Source: Leuconostoc palmae (GTDB lineage: Bacteria; Bacillota; Bacilli; Lactobacillales; Lactobacillaceae). From it: a stretch of 64,000 bases of DNA. The notes below the pieces were generated by a model. The model was given only the letters and a program-made list of their open reading frames with translations, did not search any database and had not been told where the DNA came from. Below, in pieces: positions 53,987 to 63,956 of this stretch. The stretch is from assembly GCF_019656075.1 (NCBI RefSeq), contig NZ_BPKZ01000004.1:106275-170274 (forward strand). Direction: 5' to 3'. Position numbers and translations under genes: made by a program. How positions within the stretch are numbered: the first letter of the stretch is position 1; each line of letters starts with the position of its first letter.

Positions 53987-56311
53987 ATGATAATAGAAGA
54001 ATTAAAACACCAAATAAGTGGATTTTTAAAAGCAAATCAAGGGCAGAGTTTTACAGCACAGAATTTAGCAGATGGCTTACGTATGAATTCGGCATCTGAA
54101 TATAAAAAAGTCGTGAATGCAATGAACGCATTAGTTCGCGAAGGAACACTGACAGTTGAATCTGACAAATATACTTTTAATTTAAAGTCAGGGGAAACTG
54201 TGGGTGACTATCGTGCCAATGACAAAGGATTTGGTTTTGTTAAGTACGATGACGAGTTACCTGATTTTTTTATAAACCCAGAAAATACATTACAGGCAAT
54301 GCAAGGCGATAAAGTTAGAGTTATCACACTTAAACCATCATCTTCACCAGATCGTGGCGCGGAGGGTAAAGTTTCAGAAATTCTAGAGCATGCCTATGAA
54401 AGAATCGTGGGTACGTTTTCTTTGGGTTCAGAAGCTAAGCACGCCATTGGAGAATTGCGAATTAGTGATAAGAAAGCCATGAACTATAAAGTTTTGGTTA
54501 ACGACAAAGGGTTGGTTCCAAGTGATGGACAAGTTGTTGTAGCTGAAGTGACTCGTTTTCCTGATAAAACACATCCTCGTGAACTTGAAGCACATGTAAC
54601 AGAAACACTTGGCTTTAAAGATGAGCCAGGTATGGACATTTTACAGATTGTTCACTCTAAAAAAGTTCCTAGTGATTTTCCACAAGAAGTTTTGGATGAA
54701 GCTAAAAAAATTCCGAATGAAGTTAATGCTACTGATTTTAAGGGTCGAGAAGATATTACTGAACAAACCTTAGTTACAATAGATGGTGCCGATACCAAAG
54801 ATATTGACGATGCAGTAGTTGCTTGGAAATTAGATAATGGTAACTATCATTTGGGGGTCCATATCGCAGATGTTTCTCATTATGTTACGGAAGGATCATT
54901 AATTGATTTAGAAGCTTATCGTCGGGGCACATCTGTGTATTTGACTGACAGAGTTATACCTATGCTACCAAGAAATATTTCTAACGGTATTGCTTCTTTA
55001 AATCCTAACGTAAATCGCTTAGCGATGTCTGCTGAGATGGAAATTAATCCAGAGGGACGTATTGTTAATCACCGTTTACATACCTCAATTATTAAATCAC
55101 ACGCTCGGATGACGTATGACGCTGTGAATAAAATTCTTGAAGGGGATGTTTTTGTTCAAGAAGAGTATGCACAGTTAACCCCAATGTTTAAAGTGATGGG
55201 GGAACTTCATGAAATTCTCTATAATATGCGTAAAAGGCGTGGAGCTATAGAGTTTGATGCACCAGAAGCGCAAATTATTGTTGATGATGACGGTAAGGCA
55301 ATTGATATTAAACTTAGAGAGCGCGGTACTGCAGAGCGCATGATCGAATCCTTTATGTTAGCTGCAAATGAAACAGTTGCTGAACATTTTGATAAATTAG
55401 AAGTGCCTTTCTTATATCGTATCCACGAAACACCCGATGAAGAAAGAGCAAAATCATTTTTTGAGTTTTCTAAAGCATTGGGGCATCCTGTTTATGGTGA
55501 TCCAAGTAAAGTTACGCCAGCCATGTTACAAAAACTAATGGCAGACGTGGCTGGTGATCCGGCTGAACAAATGATTTCAACGATGATGTTACGTGCAATG
55601 AAACAAGCAAAATATTCACCTGATCCTGTTGGCCACTTTGGTTTGGGTGCATCATACTATACACATTTCACATCGCCAATTCGTCGATACCCTGACCTAA
55701 CAGTACACCGTTTAATTAAATGGTATGAAAAACATGGTCTAGGCGTTGAATCGCAAGCAAAGTATGCTGATAAATTGCAACAAATTGGTGAAGATACCAG
55801 TACTCGAGAACGTCGAGCTATTGATACTGAGCGTGATGTTGATGCCTTGAAAAAATCTGAGTATATGATGGATAAAGTTGGCTTAGAATTTGAAGGTGTT
55901 GTTAATTCTGCTTTAAAGTTTGGTCTATTTATTAGTTTGGAGAATACAGTTGAAGGATTAGTACATATTTCTAATCTAACTGATGATCATTATGAGTATG
56001 ATGAGAGCCATGCTGCCTTAATTGGTCGATCTAAACACCGTATTTTTCAAATTGGGCAAAAAGTTAGAGTTAAAGTATTACGTGTTAATAAGGAAGAACG
56101 AACGGTTGATTTTATTTTAGTTGACCCAGAAAGTGCACCAACTACAGACATACGAGTTGCATCAAAAACAAAAGGTAAGTTTGGCAAAGGCCGTAATCGT
56201 GATGAACGTAGAAAAAATGAAAGAAGAGGAAAGTCTGAAGGACCAATAACTAAAAAAGGTCCATTAGACCAAAAACAAGGGCAAAGACGAGACTCGAAGC
56301 GTAATTTTTAG
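53987..56311 (+). CDS. rnr: Ribonuclease R
   Basis: RNase R is a processive 3'-5' exonuclease that can degrade structured RNA and works with tmRNA-SmpB in quality control. An N-terminal helix-turn-helix-like region (to ~60), cold-shock domains (~65-230), the RNB catalytic domain with GADTKDIDDAV (metal Asp residues near 265-274), an S1 domain near 635-715, and a basic Lys/Arg-rich tail follow in order. Length 774 aa is normal. AAAGAAAG precedes the ATG. smpB follows 34 bp downstream. Confidence 0.97.
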   Translation: MIIEELKHQISGFLKANQGQSFTAQNLADGLRMNSASEYKKVVNAMNALVREGTLTVESDKYTFNLKSGETVGDYRANDKGFGFVKYDDELPDFFINPENTLQAMQGDKVRVITLKPSSSPDRGAEGKVSEILEHAYERIVGTFSLGSEAKHAIGELRISDKKAMNYKVLVNDKGLVPSDGQVVVAEVTRFPDKTHPRELEAHVTETLGFKDEPGMDILQIVHSKKVPSDFPQEVLDEAKKIPNEVNATDFKGREDITEQTLVTIDGADTKDIDDAVVAWKLDNGNYHLGVHIADVSHYVTEGSLIDLEAYRRGTSVYLTDRVIPMLPRNISNGIASLNPNVNRLAMSAEMEINPEGRIVNHRLHTSIIKSHARMTYDAVNKILEGDVFVQEEYAQLTPMFKVMGELHEILYNMRKRRGAIEFDAPEAQIIVDDDGKAIDIKLRERGTAERMIESFMLAANETVAEHFDKLEVPFLYRIHETPDEERAKSFFEFSKALGHPVYGDPSKVTPAMLQKLMADVAGDPAEQMISTMMLRAMKQAKYSPDPVGHFGLGASYYTHFTSPIRRYPDLTVHRLIKWYEKHGLGVESQAKYADKLQQIGEDTSTRERRAIDTERDVDALKKSEYMMDKVGLEFEGVVNSALKFGLFISLENTVEGLVHISNLTDDHYEYDESHAALIGRSKHRIFQIGQKVRVKVLRVNKEERTVDFILVDPESAPTTDIRVASKTKGKFGKGRNRDERRKNERRGKSEGPITKKGPLDQKQGQRRDSKRNF

Positions 56312-56345
56312 TTTATTCTTTTTTAAAAGGTGGTACTAACATAGC

Positions 56346-56813
56346 ATGTCAAAAATTCAGAAAAATGACCATAAAGGCATTTTGGCACAAAATCGTAAAG
56401 CAAGATTTAATTATGCAATATCTGAAACGTTTGAAGCAGGAATAGCACTGACAGGAACAGAAATTAAATCTGTACGTGCTGGGCAGATCACTATTGGAGA
56501 TGGTTTTGTTACTATTCATAATGGTAATCCGATGTTAACAAATGTTAATATTGCTCCTTATACACAGGGAAATCGCTTTAATGTTGATTCATTGAGAACT
56601 AGACAGCTATTATTGCATAAACGAGAAATAAAGACCTTATTGAAGGCTAGTAGTGAGCCTGGTGTGACAATTGTCCCGCTAAAAGTGTATCTCAAAAATG
56701 GTTTTGCAAAAGTGTTAATAGGTATTGGTCGTGGAAAAAAGAAGTACGATAAACGCGATGATATCAAGCGTAGAGATCAAGAAAGAGAACTAGGGAGACG
56801 ACTTAAGCATTAA
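56346..56813 (+). CDS. smpB: SsrA-binding protein
   Basis: SmpB escorts tmRNA to stalled ribosomes. The 155-aa protein has [31 protein letters not shown] beta-barrel signatures near residues 14-40 and the basic C-terminal tail ([17 protein letters not shown]) that mimics an anticodon stem. AAAGGTGG lies 16 bp before the ATG, a long spacing. The ssrA RNA gene itself is not in this window. Confidence 0.96.
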   Translation: MSKIQKNDHKGILAQNRKARFNYAISETFEAGIALTGTEIKSVRAGQITIGDGFVTIHNGNPMLTNVNIAPYTQGNRFNVDSLRTRQLLLHKREIKTLLKASSEPGVTIVPLKVYLKNGFAKVLIGIGRGKKKYDKRDDIKRRDQERELGRRLKH

Positions 56814-56835
56814 GTATTTTCTAGTTTTTTTTTGT

Positions 56836-58468
<1,633 letters not shown>

Positions 58469-58472
58469 TATA

Positions 58473-58499
58473 AAAACTACTCAATGAGTAGTTTTTTTT
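58473..58499 (+). terminator. Intrinsic terminator after rny
   Basis: AAAACTACTC and GAGTAGTTTT (58473-58495) form a 10-bp stem with a 3-nt loop and a T run. Confidence 0.92.
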
Positions 58500-58507
58500 G
58501 TTATACT
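58499..58507 (+). promoter_or_regulatory. Extended -10 promoter of the DUF948-YtxH operon
   Basis: TGTTATACT lies directly after the rny terminator, giving an ~75-nt leader before ATG 58588. Confidence 0.5.
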
Positions 58508-58587
58508 GATATCATATGAAAGTCATTAAATTTTCATATTAGTATTTACATTGTTGATTTATGACTATTAATATTTTGGAGGGGATT

Positions 58588-58986
58588 ATGGAACTAGGAC
58601 AACTTGCACTCATTATCTTTGCTGTTGCGTTTCTTTTGTTAGTGCTGTTTATTGGTGTTTTTTTACTAAAATTAACACATTCTTTGAGTATTATAACAAT
58701 GGATGTTGATACAATAGCACGATCAAGTAACGAAATTTTAGGAAATGCAAATACATTGCTAGATGATGTTAATGAGAAAGTGAAAACACTTGATCCTACA
58801 GTCCAGGCCGTTGCTGATCTTTCTGTTACTGTTTCACAATTAAATAGTTCGATACAAGTAGTGACTAATAAATTTTCATCAGCAAAAGCAGCGACGAGTT
58901 TTGGTGCTAGTGGGGTTGCAGCGGCAGTAGCAAAAACAGTAATGGGTAATTACAAAAAACGTAAATCTCATAAGAAGGAGAAATAA
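58588..58986 (+). CDS. DUF948 membrane protein
   Basis: A 132-aa protein with one N-terminal membrane helix (residues ~4-30), a heptad-rich middle (SLSIITMDVDTIARSSNEILGNANTLLDDV) and a basic C-terminus. DUF948 proteins pair with YtxH proteins across Firmicutes and are induced by general stress, with no known biochemical role. ATG 58588 is chosen for its perfect TTGGAGGGG site; the ATG at 58561 would engulf that site. YtxH begins 2 bp after the stop. Confidence 0.88.
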   Translation: MELGQLALIIFAVAFLLLVLFIGVFLLKLTHSLSIITMDVDTIARSSNEILGNANTLLDDVNEKVKTLDPTVQAVADLSVTVSQLNSSIQVVTNKFSSAKAATSFGASGVAAAVAKTVMGNYKKRKSHKKEK

Positions 58987-58988
58987 TC

Positions 58989-59561
58989 ATGTCAAAAGCA
59001 AAAGGATTTTTAGCAGGTGTATTAGCAGGTGTTGCAGCATATGCTGCATTTAAAGCGTTACCTAAAGATAAACAAGATGAGTTGAAGAGAGTAGCAGCAG
59101 ATACGGCTGAATCAGTTAAAAATAAAGCTTATGATGCGGCGTATATTGGGGCTGAACTGGCTGGGGATGTTACTACTTTAGCAAAAGACAAAGCTATGGA
59201 TTTGAAAGAAAAAAGTCAAGAAAAATATGCTGAAAAAGTTGAATTGGCAAATGATAAAGTCAAAAATTTAACTGATCAAGCTGCACCATATGTTGATAAA
59301 GCAAAAAATTTTGCAACGACATATGTTGATAAAGCACAAAATTCTTTGCAAGATTTAAAAGATAAGTTTAGTAATGAAGATATTGAATTAACACAAGGTG
59401 ATTTGCATCTTGAAGATGATTTGAATGATTTATCTGAAGAAGCAGAAGCTAAAGTTGCAGACGTTAAAGTAGATGTTGAAAAAAATATTGATACTACTAA
59501 AAGTCAAATTAACAAGAAAATAGCTGATATTACTGAAAAAATTGAAGATAAAACAAAGTAA
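58989..59561 (+). CDS. YtxH-like amphipathic-repeat protein
   Basis: A 190-aa protein with a short hydrophobic, glycine/alanine-rich N-terminus (residues ~5-23, FLAGVLAGVAAYAAF) and a long helical body of degenerate 11-residue repeats rich in Lys, Asp and Ala (for example YVDKAKNFATT and YVDKAQNSLQD), like LEA or apolipoprotein-type helices. Such YtxH proteins are general-stress-linked and peripheral to the membrane; function is not known. GAAGGAGAAA precedes the ATG. Partner of the upstream DUF948 gene. Confidence 0.82.
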   Translation: MSKAKGFLAGVLAGVAAYAAFKALPKDKQDELKRVAADTAESVKNKAYDAAYIGAELAGDVTTLAKDKAMDLKEKSQEKYAEKVELANDKVKNLTDQAAPYVDKAKNFATTYVDKAQNSLQDLKDKFSNEDIELTQGDLHLEDDLNDLSEEAEAKVADVKVDVEKNIDTTKSQINKKIADITEKIEDKTK

Positions 59562-59562
59562 T

Positions 59563-59592
59563 AAAAAGTCTAAGCTGATTTAGGCTTTTTTT
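59563..59592 (+). terminator. Intrinsic terminator after the YtxH-like gene
   Basis: AAAAGTCTAA pairs with TTAGGCTTTT (one G-T pair) around a 6-nt loop, followed by Ts. Confidence 0.85.
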
Positions 59593-59654
59593 ATTCAAAA
59601 CTATTTTCAAGTAATAAGTTTTTGTATAAATTACTTTTTATAGGTACAATAAAA

Positions 59655-60056
59655 GTGATAATCTATTCAAAAAAAGGAAGTGCAATTAAGCACATTAAAA
59701 ATGTCATGATAAAAGAAAAATTTGATTCAACAGCTTTTTTATCTTCTTTGTTTCATTACGCACGTGATTTTAATTTCAATCATATTGTTTTTGATGTAAA
59801 TCGATATAAAATTTCTGTTAACCTCGTTAGAAAATCTAGTACTTATGGGCATGCTGAAATGTTTTATGTCTCTGCTGAGCCAAAAGTTTTCGCTAGCGTA
59901 TTATCTTCAATAAATGCTGCAATAGAAATTGCAGAACTTGAAGGCAAAAGACAAGCTGTAGTGAAAACGTTAAACTTAGAGAGAGAAGAACAGGTTTTTC
60001 AATTCAAATTAAAAGAATTTGGTAATGGGAAATATAATTTAGATTTAAGTATTTAG
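59655..60056 (+). CDS. Unrecognised 133-aa protein
   Basis: I do not recognise this gene. From GTG 59655 it encodes 133 aa with no signal or membrane segment, mixed alpha/beta character, a basic N-terminal half (KKGSAIKHIKNVMIKEKF) and a helix near residues 77-103 (SAEPKVFASVLSSINAAIEIAELEGKRQ). The frame opens at TTG 59622, but a TATAAA -10 (59625-59630) overlaps that codon, so the later GTG, with TAGG upstream, is more likely. It is 14 bp from the next unknown gene and shares its terminator, so the two form one unit. Confidence 0.65.
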   Translation: MIIYSKKGSAIKHIKNVMIKEKFDSTAFLSSLFHYARDFNFNHIVFDVNRYKISVNLVRKSSTYGHAEMFYVSAEPKVFASVLSSINAAIEIAELEGKRQAVVKTLNLEREEQVFQFKLKEFGNGKYNLDLSI

Positions 60057-60070
60057 AAAGGTTTGACATT

Positions 60071-61150
60071 ATGAAACAAGGAAAATCAGCTCAAATTAAA
60101 CAAATAAAAAATCGCAAGCGGAAACAAAAATTTAACATGCAAGAAAAATTACCACCATTTAACTATAATGATTTTGCAGGATTTCTTCGCGCAAGATTTT
60201 TTTTGACACACCATAATAAATATGATGAAAAAACTTTTGAGGTTGCCTCTTTTTTCTTAGATGATCTTATCGCTATGATGGTTAATCAGAGTTTCTCAAA
60301 GTTTACCAGTAACGAGCAAGCAGTTGTTAAAATGAATGAAGTTATGCAAGCAACTTTGGTTAATAGTGATGATAAAGATTGGCGGTATTTTGTATTATTA
60401 GTACCAGTAATATATGATATCCAGCAATTTATTGTTAAAGAGTCTAGTGTTAACCCAAGATTTATCACTGAAACAAGTAAGTTTGATATTAATTTTTGGC
60501 GTATGATTATGAGGACAATTATGTCGATCAATTTTTTCAAATGGCAAAATAAAGATGTTTCTGAGATGATTAAGACTTCATCAGCTATTGATGATCTGCA
60601 ATTTAAATTTTTATTGGAAAATGAAAAAGATGATGATTTTAATCTAAAGATTATCGCAGAAACGTTCAAAGGTCTCCAACCAAAGTTAAAACCATTAGTA
60701 GAGGTGGAGGGGAATATTGGCAATGCGGATATTAATTTAACAACTGACGATATTAATAATGAACTAGCCTATGCAGAACTTAAATTATCACAATTTAAGG
60801 CAACCTCAGTCAAGGATGTTATATCTGAAAACGTTTTGAAGATGCTTTTTGCATTACATGAAGGTATTGCAAAGGAATATAATCTAACGCATAGAGAGTG
60901 GACACCGATTATCATTAATCAATTTATTATGGATCATTTACTTGATTATTGGACACCAGAGTGGCACAATTTAGACGGTATAGGTGGAGAAGTGAAGTCA
61001 TATTTGTTGTTCTTGAGTGAGAAAAATATAATTAGTGGGTTTAAATCTGAAACCAATAATATTGAATCAATTGGGCGATACATCGATGTTAAGGCCATAA
61101 ATTATTTGTTGGCACAGTTAACGCTTGATCAAGTAGCAGAGCTATCATAA
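60071..61150 (+). CDS. Unrecognised 359-aa protein
   Basis: I do not recognise this gene. It begins with a strongly basic segment (KQIKNRKRKQKF, residues ~12-23) that could bind nucleic acid or acidic lipid, followed by a mostly helical soluble protein with aromatic-rich stretches (FAGFLRARFFLTHHNKY; INFWRMIMRTIMSINFFKW). An acidic, Asn/Asp-rich linker lies near residues 190-225. No P-loop, zinc ligand set or other catalytic signature is visible. GAAAGG precedes the ATG. Coding character is convincing (long, single-frame, operon-placed). Confidence 0.75.
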   Translation: MKQGKSAQIKQIKNRKRKQKFNMQEKLPPFNYNDFAGFLRARFFLTHHNKYDEKTFEVASFFLDDLIAMMVNQSFSKFTSNEQAVVKMNEVMQATLVNSDDKDWRYFVLLVPVIYDIQQFIVKESSVNPRFITETSKFDINFWRMIMRTIMSINFFKWQNKDVSEMIKTSSAIDDLQFKFLLENEKDDDFNLKIIAETFKGLQPKLKPLVEVEGNIGNADINLTTDDINNELAYAELKLSQFKATSVKDVISENVLKMLFALHEGIAKEYNLTHREWTPIIINQFIMDHLLDYWTPEWHNLDGIGGEVKSYLLFLSEKNIISGFKSETNNIESIGRYIDVKAINYLLAQLTLDQVAELS

Positions 61151-61195
61151 AAAGAACTCGAAAATTATGTCAATTTTCGAGTTCTTTTTATGATA
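61143..61195. terminator. Bidirectional terminator shared by convergent genes, containing both stop codons
   Basis: A 24-bp perfect inverted repeat (61143-61166 with 61172-61195) with a 5-nt loop. The + strand gene stops at 61148-61150 and the minus-strand gene at 61190-61188, both inside the stem. A and T runs flank it in both directions. Confidence 0.9.
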
Positions 61196-61517
61196 TATGT
61201 CTAATTGTGCCAGGTAATATAATGGTAAATTTATGATCGATTAGTGACTGAACAAGTAGTTGGCCTTCATTATTTTGATAAACGACACCGTGAATATTTT
61301 CAACTTCTTCAGAGAGTAATGATTGATTAATTTGAATCGTAACACTCTTGTTTGAATTTAAAGCATCTTCCAATAATCTAATGATTGTATTCGCATTCAA
61401 TTGTTGTTTGATAGGCACTCTTTTTTTAGGAATGAATAGTTGCTTGATTGTTTCCAATATACGAATACCGTTAAAAAAAGGTGAATTAATTGAGTTTTGT
61501 GCGATATAGTTCTGCAT
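61188..61517 (-). CDS. YolD-like protein under LexA control
   Basis: The only minus-strand gene here, 109 aa. ATG at 61517 is preferred: AAGGAG ends 8 nt before it; a GTG at 61526 overlaps that site. The C-terminal two thirds (LNANTIIRLLEDALNSNKSVTIQI, then GQLLVQSL...LPGTIRHI) resembles YolD-like domains, small beta-rich proteins linked to UmuC-type Y-family polymerases and UV response. The similarity is weak, so this is a tentative family call, strengthened by the LexA box at its promoter. No umuC/dinB homologue is adjacent. Confidence 0.6.
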   Translation of the reverse strand: MQNYIAQNSINSPFFNGIRILETIKQLFIPKKRVPIKQQLNANTIIRLLEDALNSNKSVTIQINQSLLSEEVENIHGVVYQNNEGQLLVQSLIDHKFTIILPGTIRHIS

Positions 61518-61548
61518 GCTGTTCACTCCTTAATTTTTTTCTATCTAT

Positions 61549-61568
61549 ATTATACGAACAAGTGTTCA
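61549..61568 (-). promoter_or_regulatory. LexA (SOS) box and -10 element of the YolD-like gene
   Basis: On the + strand, CGAACAAGTGTTCA (61555-61568) matches CGAACnnnnGTTCG except the last base. Reading the minus strand, TATAAT (61554-61549) follows the box immediately, so LexA binding would block the promoter. Confidence 0.75.
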
Positions 61569-61615
61569 CAAAAACAAACAAAATTTCAATTTAAATAATC
61601 TATATAAAACAGTTA

Positions 61616-61644
61616 TTGTATATCAACTGGAAAGCCTGTATAAT
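61616..61644 (+). promoter_or_regulatory. Promoter of gmk-rpoZ
   Basis: TTGTAT (61616-61621), a 17-bp spacer and TATAAT (61639-61644) precede gmk by 27 bp. Confidence 0.75.
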
Positions 61645-61671
61645 ATTCACATTAGTACATAAAGAGGAAAA

Positions 61672-62271
61672 ATGATGACGCAGCGTGGTTTACTGATAGT
61701 GTTATCTGGCCCTTCAGGTGTTGGTAAAGGGACAGTTCGTAAAGCTATTTTCGAAGAAGATGGTATTGATTTTCAATATTCTATTTCAGCAACAACAAGA
61801 CAACCAAGAATTGGCGAAGTTGATGGTGAAGATTATTTTTTCGTTTCAAAAGATGAGTTCGAAGAAAAAATAGCGAATGGTGATATGTTAGAGTATGCTC
61901 AGTATGTTAATAATTACTATGGCACACCAAAAAGTTTTATTGACGAAACACTATCTAGTGGTCGCGATGTATTTCTGGAAATTGATGTACAAGGTGCTTT
62001 GCAAGTTAAATCAAAAATGCCAGAAGGCATTTATATCTTCTTAACACCTCCTGACTTAACTAATTTAAGAGAGCGTTTAGTTGGTAGAGGAACTGATTCA
62101 CAAGAAGTTATTGAAAAAAGAGTAAGTGCTGCACGTGATGAACTCAAACAGATGATTAATTATGATTATGCTGTAGAAAATGATCAAGTGGTAAAAGCAG
62201 TATCACGTATTAAGTCTATTATTACGTCAGAACGTTTACGCGTTGCACGTGTTTTTGAAAAAACATTATAG
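61672..62271 (+). CDS. gmk: Guanylate kinase
   Basis: Phosphorylates GMP to GDP with ATP, a step to GTP and (p)ppGpp pools. P-loop [12 protein letters not shown] near residue 11, GMP-binding region [16 protein letters not shown] near 44-60, [10 protein letters not shown] near 104, and the lid with RLVGRGTDS near 136. Length 199 aa. Starts ATG-ATG at 61672/61675 after AAAGAGGAAAA. rpoZ follows 11 bp after the stop, the standard gmk-rpoZ pair. Confidence 0.97.
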   Translation: MMTQRGLLIVLSGPSGVGKGTVRKAIFEEDGIDFQYSISATTRQPRIGEVDGEDYFFVSKDEFEEKIANGDMLEYAQYVNNYYGTPKSFIDETLSSGRDVFLEIDVQGALQVKSKMPEGIYIFLTPPDLTNLRERLVGRGTDSQEVIEKRVSAARDELKQMINYDYAVENDQVVKAVSRIKSIITSERLRVARVFEKTL

Positions 62272-62282
62272 GGAGATTTATT

Positions 62283-62495
62283 ATGCTATTATATCCATCT
62301 GTTGATAAATTGCTTGAGAAAGTTGATTCGCGCTACAAATTAATTGCACTTGGTGCAAAACGTGCTCGTGAATTAGATGCTGGTTTGCCAGCAACACAAG
62401 AAAAATTTGACTCTAATAAATCTGTCGGTAAAGCATTGGAAGAAATTGAAAATGGGGATGTCATTATTGATCCCGATTTGGAAGATCAAGTTTAA
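62283..62495 (+). CDS. rpoZ: RNA polymerase omega subunit
   Basis: A 70-aa omega subunit that helps assemble the RNA polymerase beta' subunit. [29 protein letters not shown] is the family core (described in parts: YPSVDKLL and [16 protein letters not shown]). GGGAGA lies 6 bp before the ATG. It shares the gmk transcript. Confidence 0.95.
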   Translation: MLLYPSVDKLLEKVDSRYKLIALGAKRARELDAGLPATQEKFDSNKSVGKALEEIENGDVIIDPDLEDQV

Positions 62496-62529
62496 ATTTA
62501 TAAACTATTAGACTAAAGGAACGGTTAAA

Positions 62530-63039
62530 ATGACGGAATATCCTCAACATAATGCTGAAGAATATACAGGGCCTACTGCTGTCTTTAAGACAAATTTAGG
62601 TGATATAACGATTAAACTTTTTGCAGATATTACACCAAAAACAGTAGAAAATTTTATTTCTCACGCACAAAATGGTTATTATGATAATAGTATTTTTCAT
62701 AGAGTTATTAAAGATTTTATGATTCAAGGCGGAGACCCAGATGGTACGGGAATGGGCGGAGAAAGTATTTGGGGCGGCAGTTTCCAAGATGAATTTTCGG
62801 ACAAACTGATAAATATACGTGGTGCGCTGTCAATGGCTAATGCAGGCCCAAATACAAACGGTTCGCAATTTTTTATTGTACAAACTGAAGAAACGCCTTG
62901 GCTTAATGGTAAACATACTGTATTTGGACAAGTGATTTCAGGTATGGATATCGTAGACAAAATTGCTGGCGTTGCTGTTGATATGTACGATAAGCCTAAA
63001 AAAGAAGTAAAAATAGAAACTATTGAAATAACAGACTGA
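62530..63039 (+). CDS. ppiB: Cyclophilin-type peptidyl-prolyl cis-trans isomerase
   Basis: A 169-aa cytoplasmic cyclophilin catalysing proline isomerisation. [15 protein letters not shown] (with the catalytic Arg, near residue 60) and [16 protein letters not shown] (near 100) are the active-site motifs, and the Trp of [12 protein letters not shown] (near 125) corresponds to the cyclosporin-binding Trp. AAAGGAACGG precedes the ATG. No signal peptide. A terminator begins within the stop region. Confidence 0.94.
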   Translation: MTEYPQHNAEEYTGPTAVFKTNLGDITIKLFADITPKTVENFISHAQNGYYDNSIFHRVIKDFMIQGGDPDGTGMGGESIWGGSFQDEFSDKLINIRGALSMANAGPNTNGSQFFIVQTEETPWLNGKHTVFGQVISGMDIVDKIAGVAVDMYDKPKKEVKIETIEITD

Positions 63040-63054
63040 TAGTCTGTTTTTTTT
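63030..63054 (+). terminator. Intrinsic terminator overlapping the ppiB stop
   Basis: AACAGACT-GAT-AGTCTGTT (63030-63048) forms an 8-bp stem followed by Ts. Confidence 0.88.
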
Positions 63055-63062
63055 GTTATAAT
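63054..63062 (+). promoter_or_regulatory. Extended -10 promoter of the S1-domain gene
   Basis: TGTTATAAT lies directly after the ppiB terminator and predicts a start near 63069, at the ribosome site GAGGA, so the leader is very short (~12 nt). Confidence 0.6.
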
Positions 63063-63081
63063 TGTTTTTGAGGATTTATTT

Positions 63082-63462
63082 ATGACAATTTATCATATTG
63101 GGCAGACTGTACATGGCAGAATCACTGGCGTGCAACCGTACGGTGCATTTGTTTCTTTAGATGATCAAACGCAAGGGTTAATTCATATATCTGAATGCAA
63201 ATCAGGTGTTGTGCATGACCTAAAAAGCGAACTTCGTGTTGGAAAAGAAGTCTCAGTCACCATATTAGACATCGAACAATATAACAAAAAAATTAGTTTA
63301 TCATTACGTCAAGAAGATATACCCAAGAGTAATGGACCAACAAAAAATGTTAATTACCGAAAAAGATTTTGGACAAATAATCACTTGAATATAGGTTTTA
63401 AACCCATTGAAGATCAGTTAGATCAGTGGATTGAAGAAGGATTGAAGCGTACAAATAAGTAG
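63082..63462 (+). CDS. S1 RNA-binding domain protein (CvfD/YugI-like)
   Basis: A 126-aa protein with one S1 domain (residues ~5-75: GQTVHGRITGVQPYGAFVSL, then GLIHISE and ISLSLRQED) and a lineage-specific C-terminus. Firmicutes relatives (general stress protein 13, CvfD) bind RNA and act as post-transcriptional regulators; that role is inferred. GAGGA precedes the ATG. The next gene begins 9 bp after its stop. Confidence 0.88.
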   Translation: MTIYHIGQTVHGRITGVQPYGAFVSLDDQTQGLIHISECKSGVVHDLKSELRVGKEVSVTILDIEQYNKKISLSLRQEDIPKSNGPTKNVNYRKRFWTNNHLNIGFKPIEDQLDQWIEEGLKRTNK

Positions 63463-63471
63463 GAGAAAAAA

Positions 63472-63840
63472 ATGTCCCTCATTGCAGCAACAGTAATATC
63501 AGTAAAAAACAATTTGCCTTATTTTTTGGTCGAGAACAGTGAAAAAGGCTATCAATTTTATACTGCAAAAATGCATCGTCATAATCAGGATACATCTTTA
63601 GGTGCAGTATTGAGAGCTTTTAAATCAATAGGTATAGTTAATTTTGATACTTGGCACTTAGGAGAGTTAACAAGTGTTAATAGAGAAGGCGCTCTTATGT
63701 CATTATATTCATTTGAAGTTCCTGAAATGTCTGGGGTTGAGGAATGTCTAGAAGGTAAATTAGAATTTGTTCCAGCTAATCAATTGCATAAATTGTTAGA
63801 AACTCTGCAAACAACATCATTTGTTAGTTTTGAAGAATAA
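63472..63840 (+). CDS. Uncharacterised protein, possible catalytically dead Nudix fold
   Basis: A 122-aa soluble protein with TAGGAGAAAAA before the ATG. The layout resembles a Nudix domain whose box has decayed: GAVLRAFKSIGI stands where A..RE..EE.G. is expected, followed by GELTSVN, a strand LMSLYSFEVPE, and LEFVPANQLHKLLE like the family W/FVP..EL..L close. None of the REUxEE acidic residues is present. It could be a ligand-binding, non-hydrolytic protein. The resemblance is my own pattern reading and is weak. Confidence 0.55.
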   Translation: MSLIAATVISVKNNLPYFLVENSEKGYQFYTAKMHRHNQDTSLGAVLRAFKSIGIVNFDTWHLGELTSVNREGALMSLYSFEVPEMSGVEECLEGKLEFVPANQLHKLLETLQTTSFVSFEE

Positions 63841-63849
63841 ATATAAGTA

Positions 63850-63877
63850 TTGACTTTTTTAAAATTACTAGTATAGT
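63850..63877 (+). promoter_or_regulatory. rRNA-operon-type promoter P1
   Basis: TTGACT (63850-63855), a 16-bp spacer and TATAGT (63872-63877). It lies just after the last gene, and its -10 region is almost the same as that of P2. Confidence 0.75.
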
Positions 63878-63927
63878 AGTAATAGTTGTCTCACAAATAT
63901 TCTGATTTTTGCAAACTTTAAAAAGGG

Positions 63928-63956
63928 TTGACAACTTTGAGAAGAGATAGTATAGT
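63928..63956 (+). promoter_or_regulatory. rRNA-operon-type promoter P2
   Basis: TTGACA (63928-63933), a 17-bp spacer and TATAGT (63951-63956). The transcript would begin near 63963 and run into GTTAAGAGCGGAAAGCGC, with no start codon in view before the window ends. Two strong tandem promoters and no ribosome site suggest that a 16S rRNA gene begins just outside. Confidence 0.75.

Noticed and set aside
60286..60723. 145-aa minus-strand frame inside the unknown 359-aa gene
   Set aside because: The + strand frame is longer, has a ribosome site and operon context; the antisense frame has neither.
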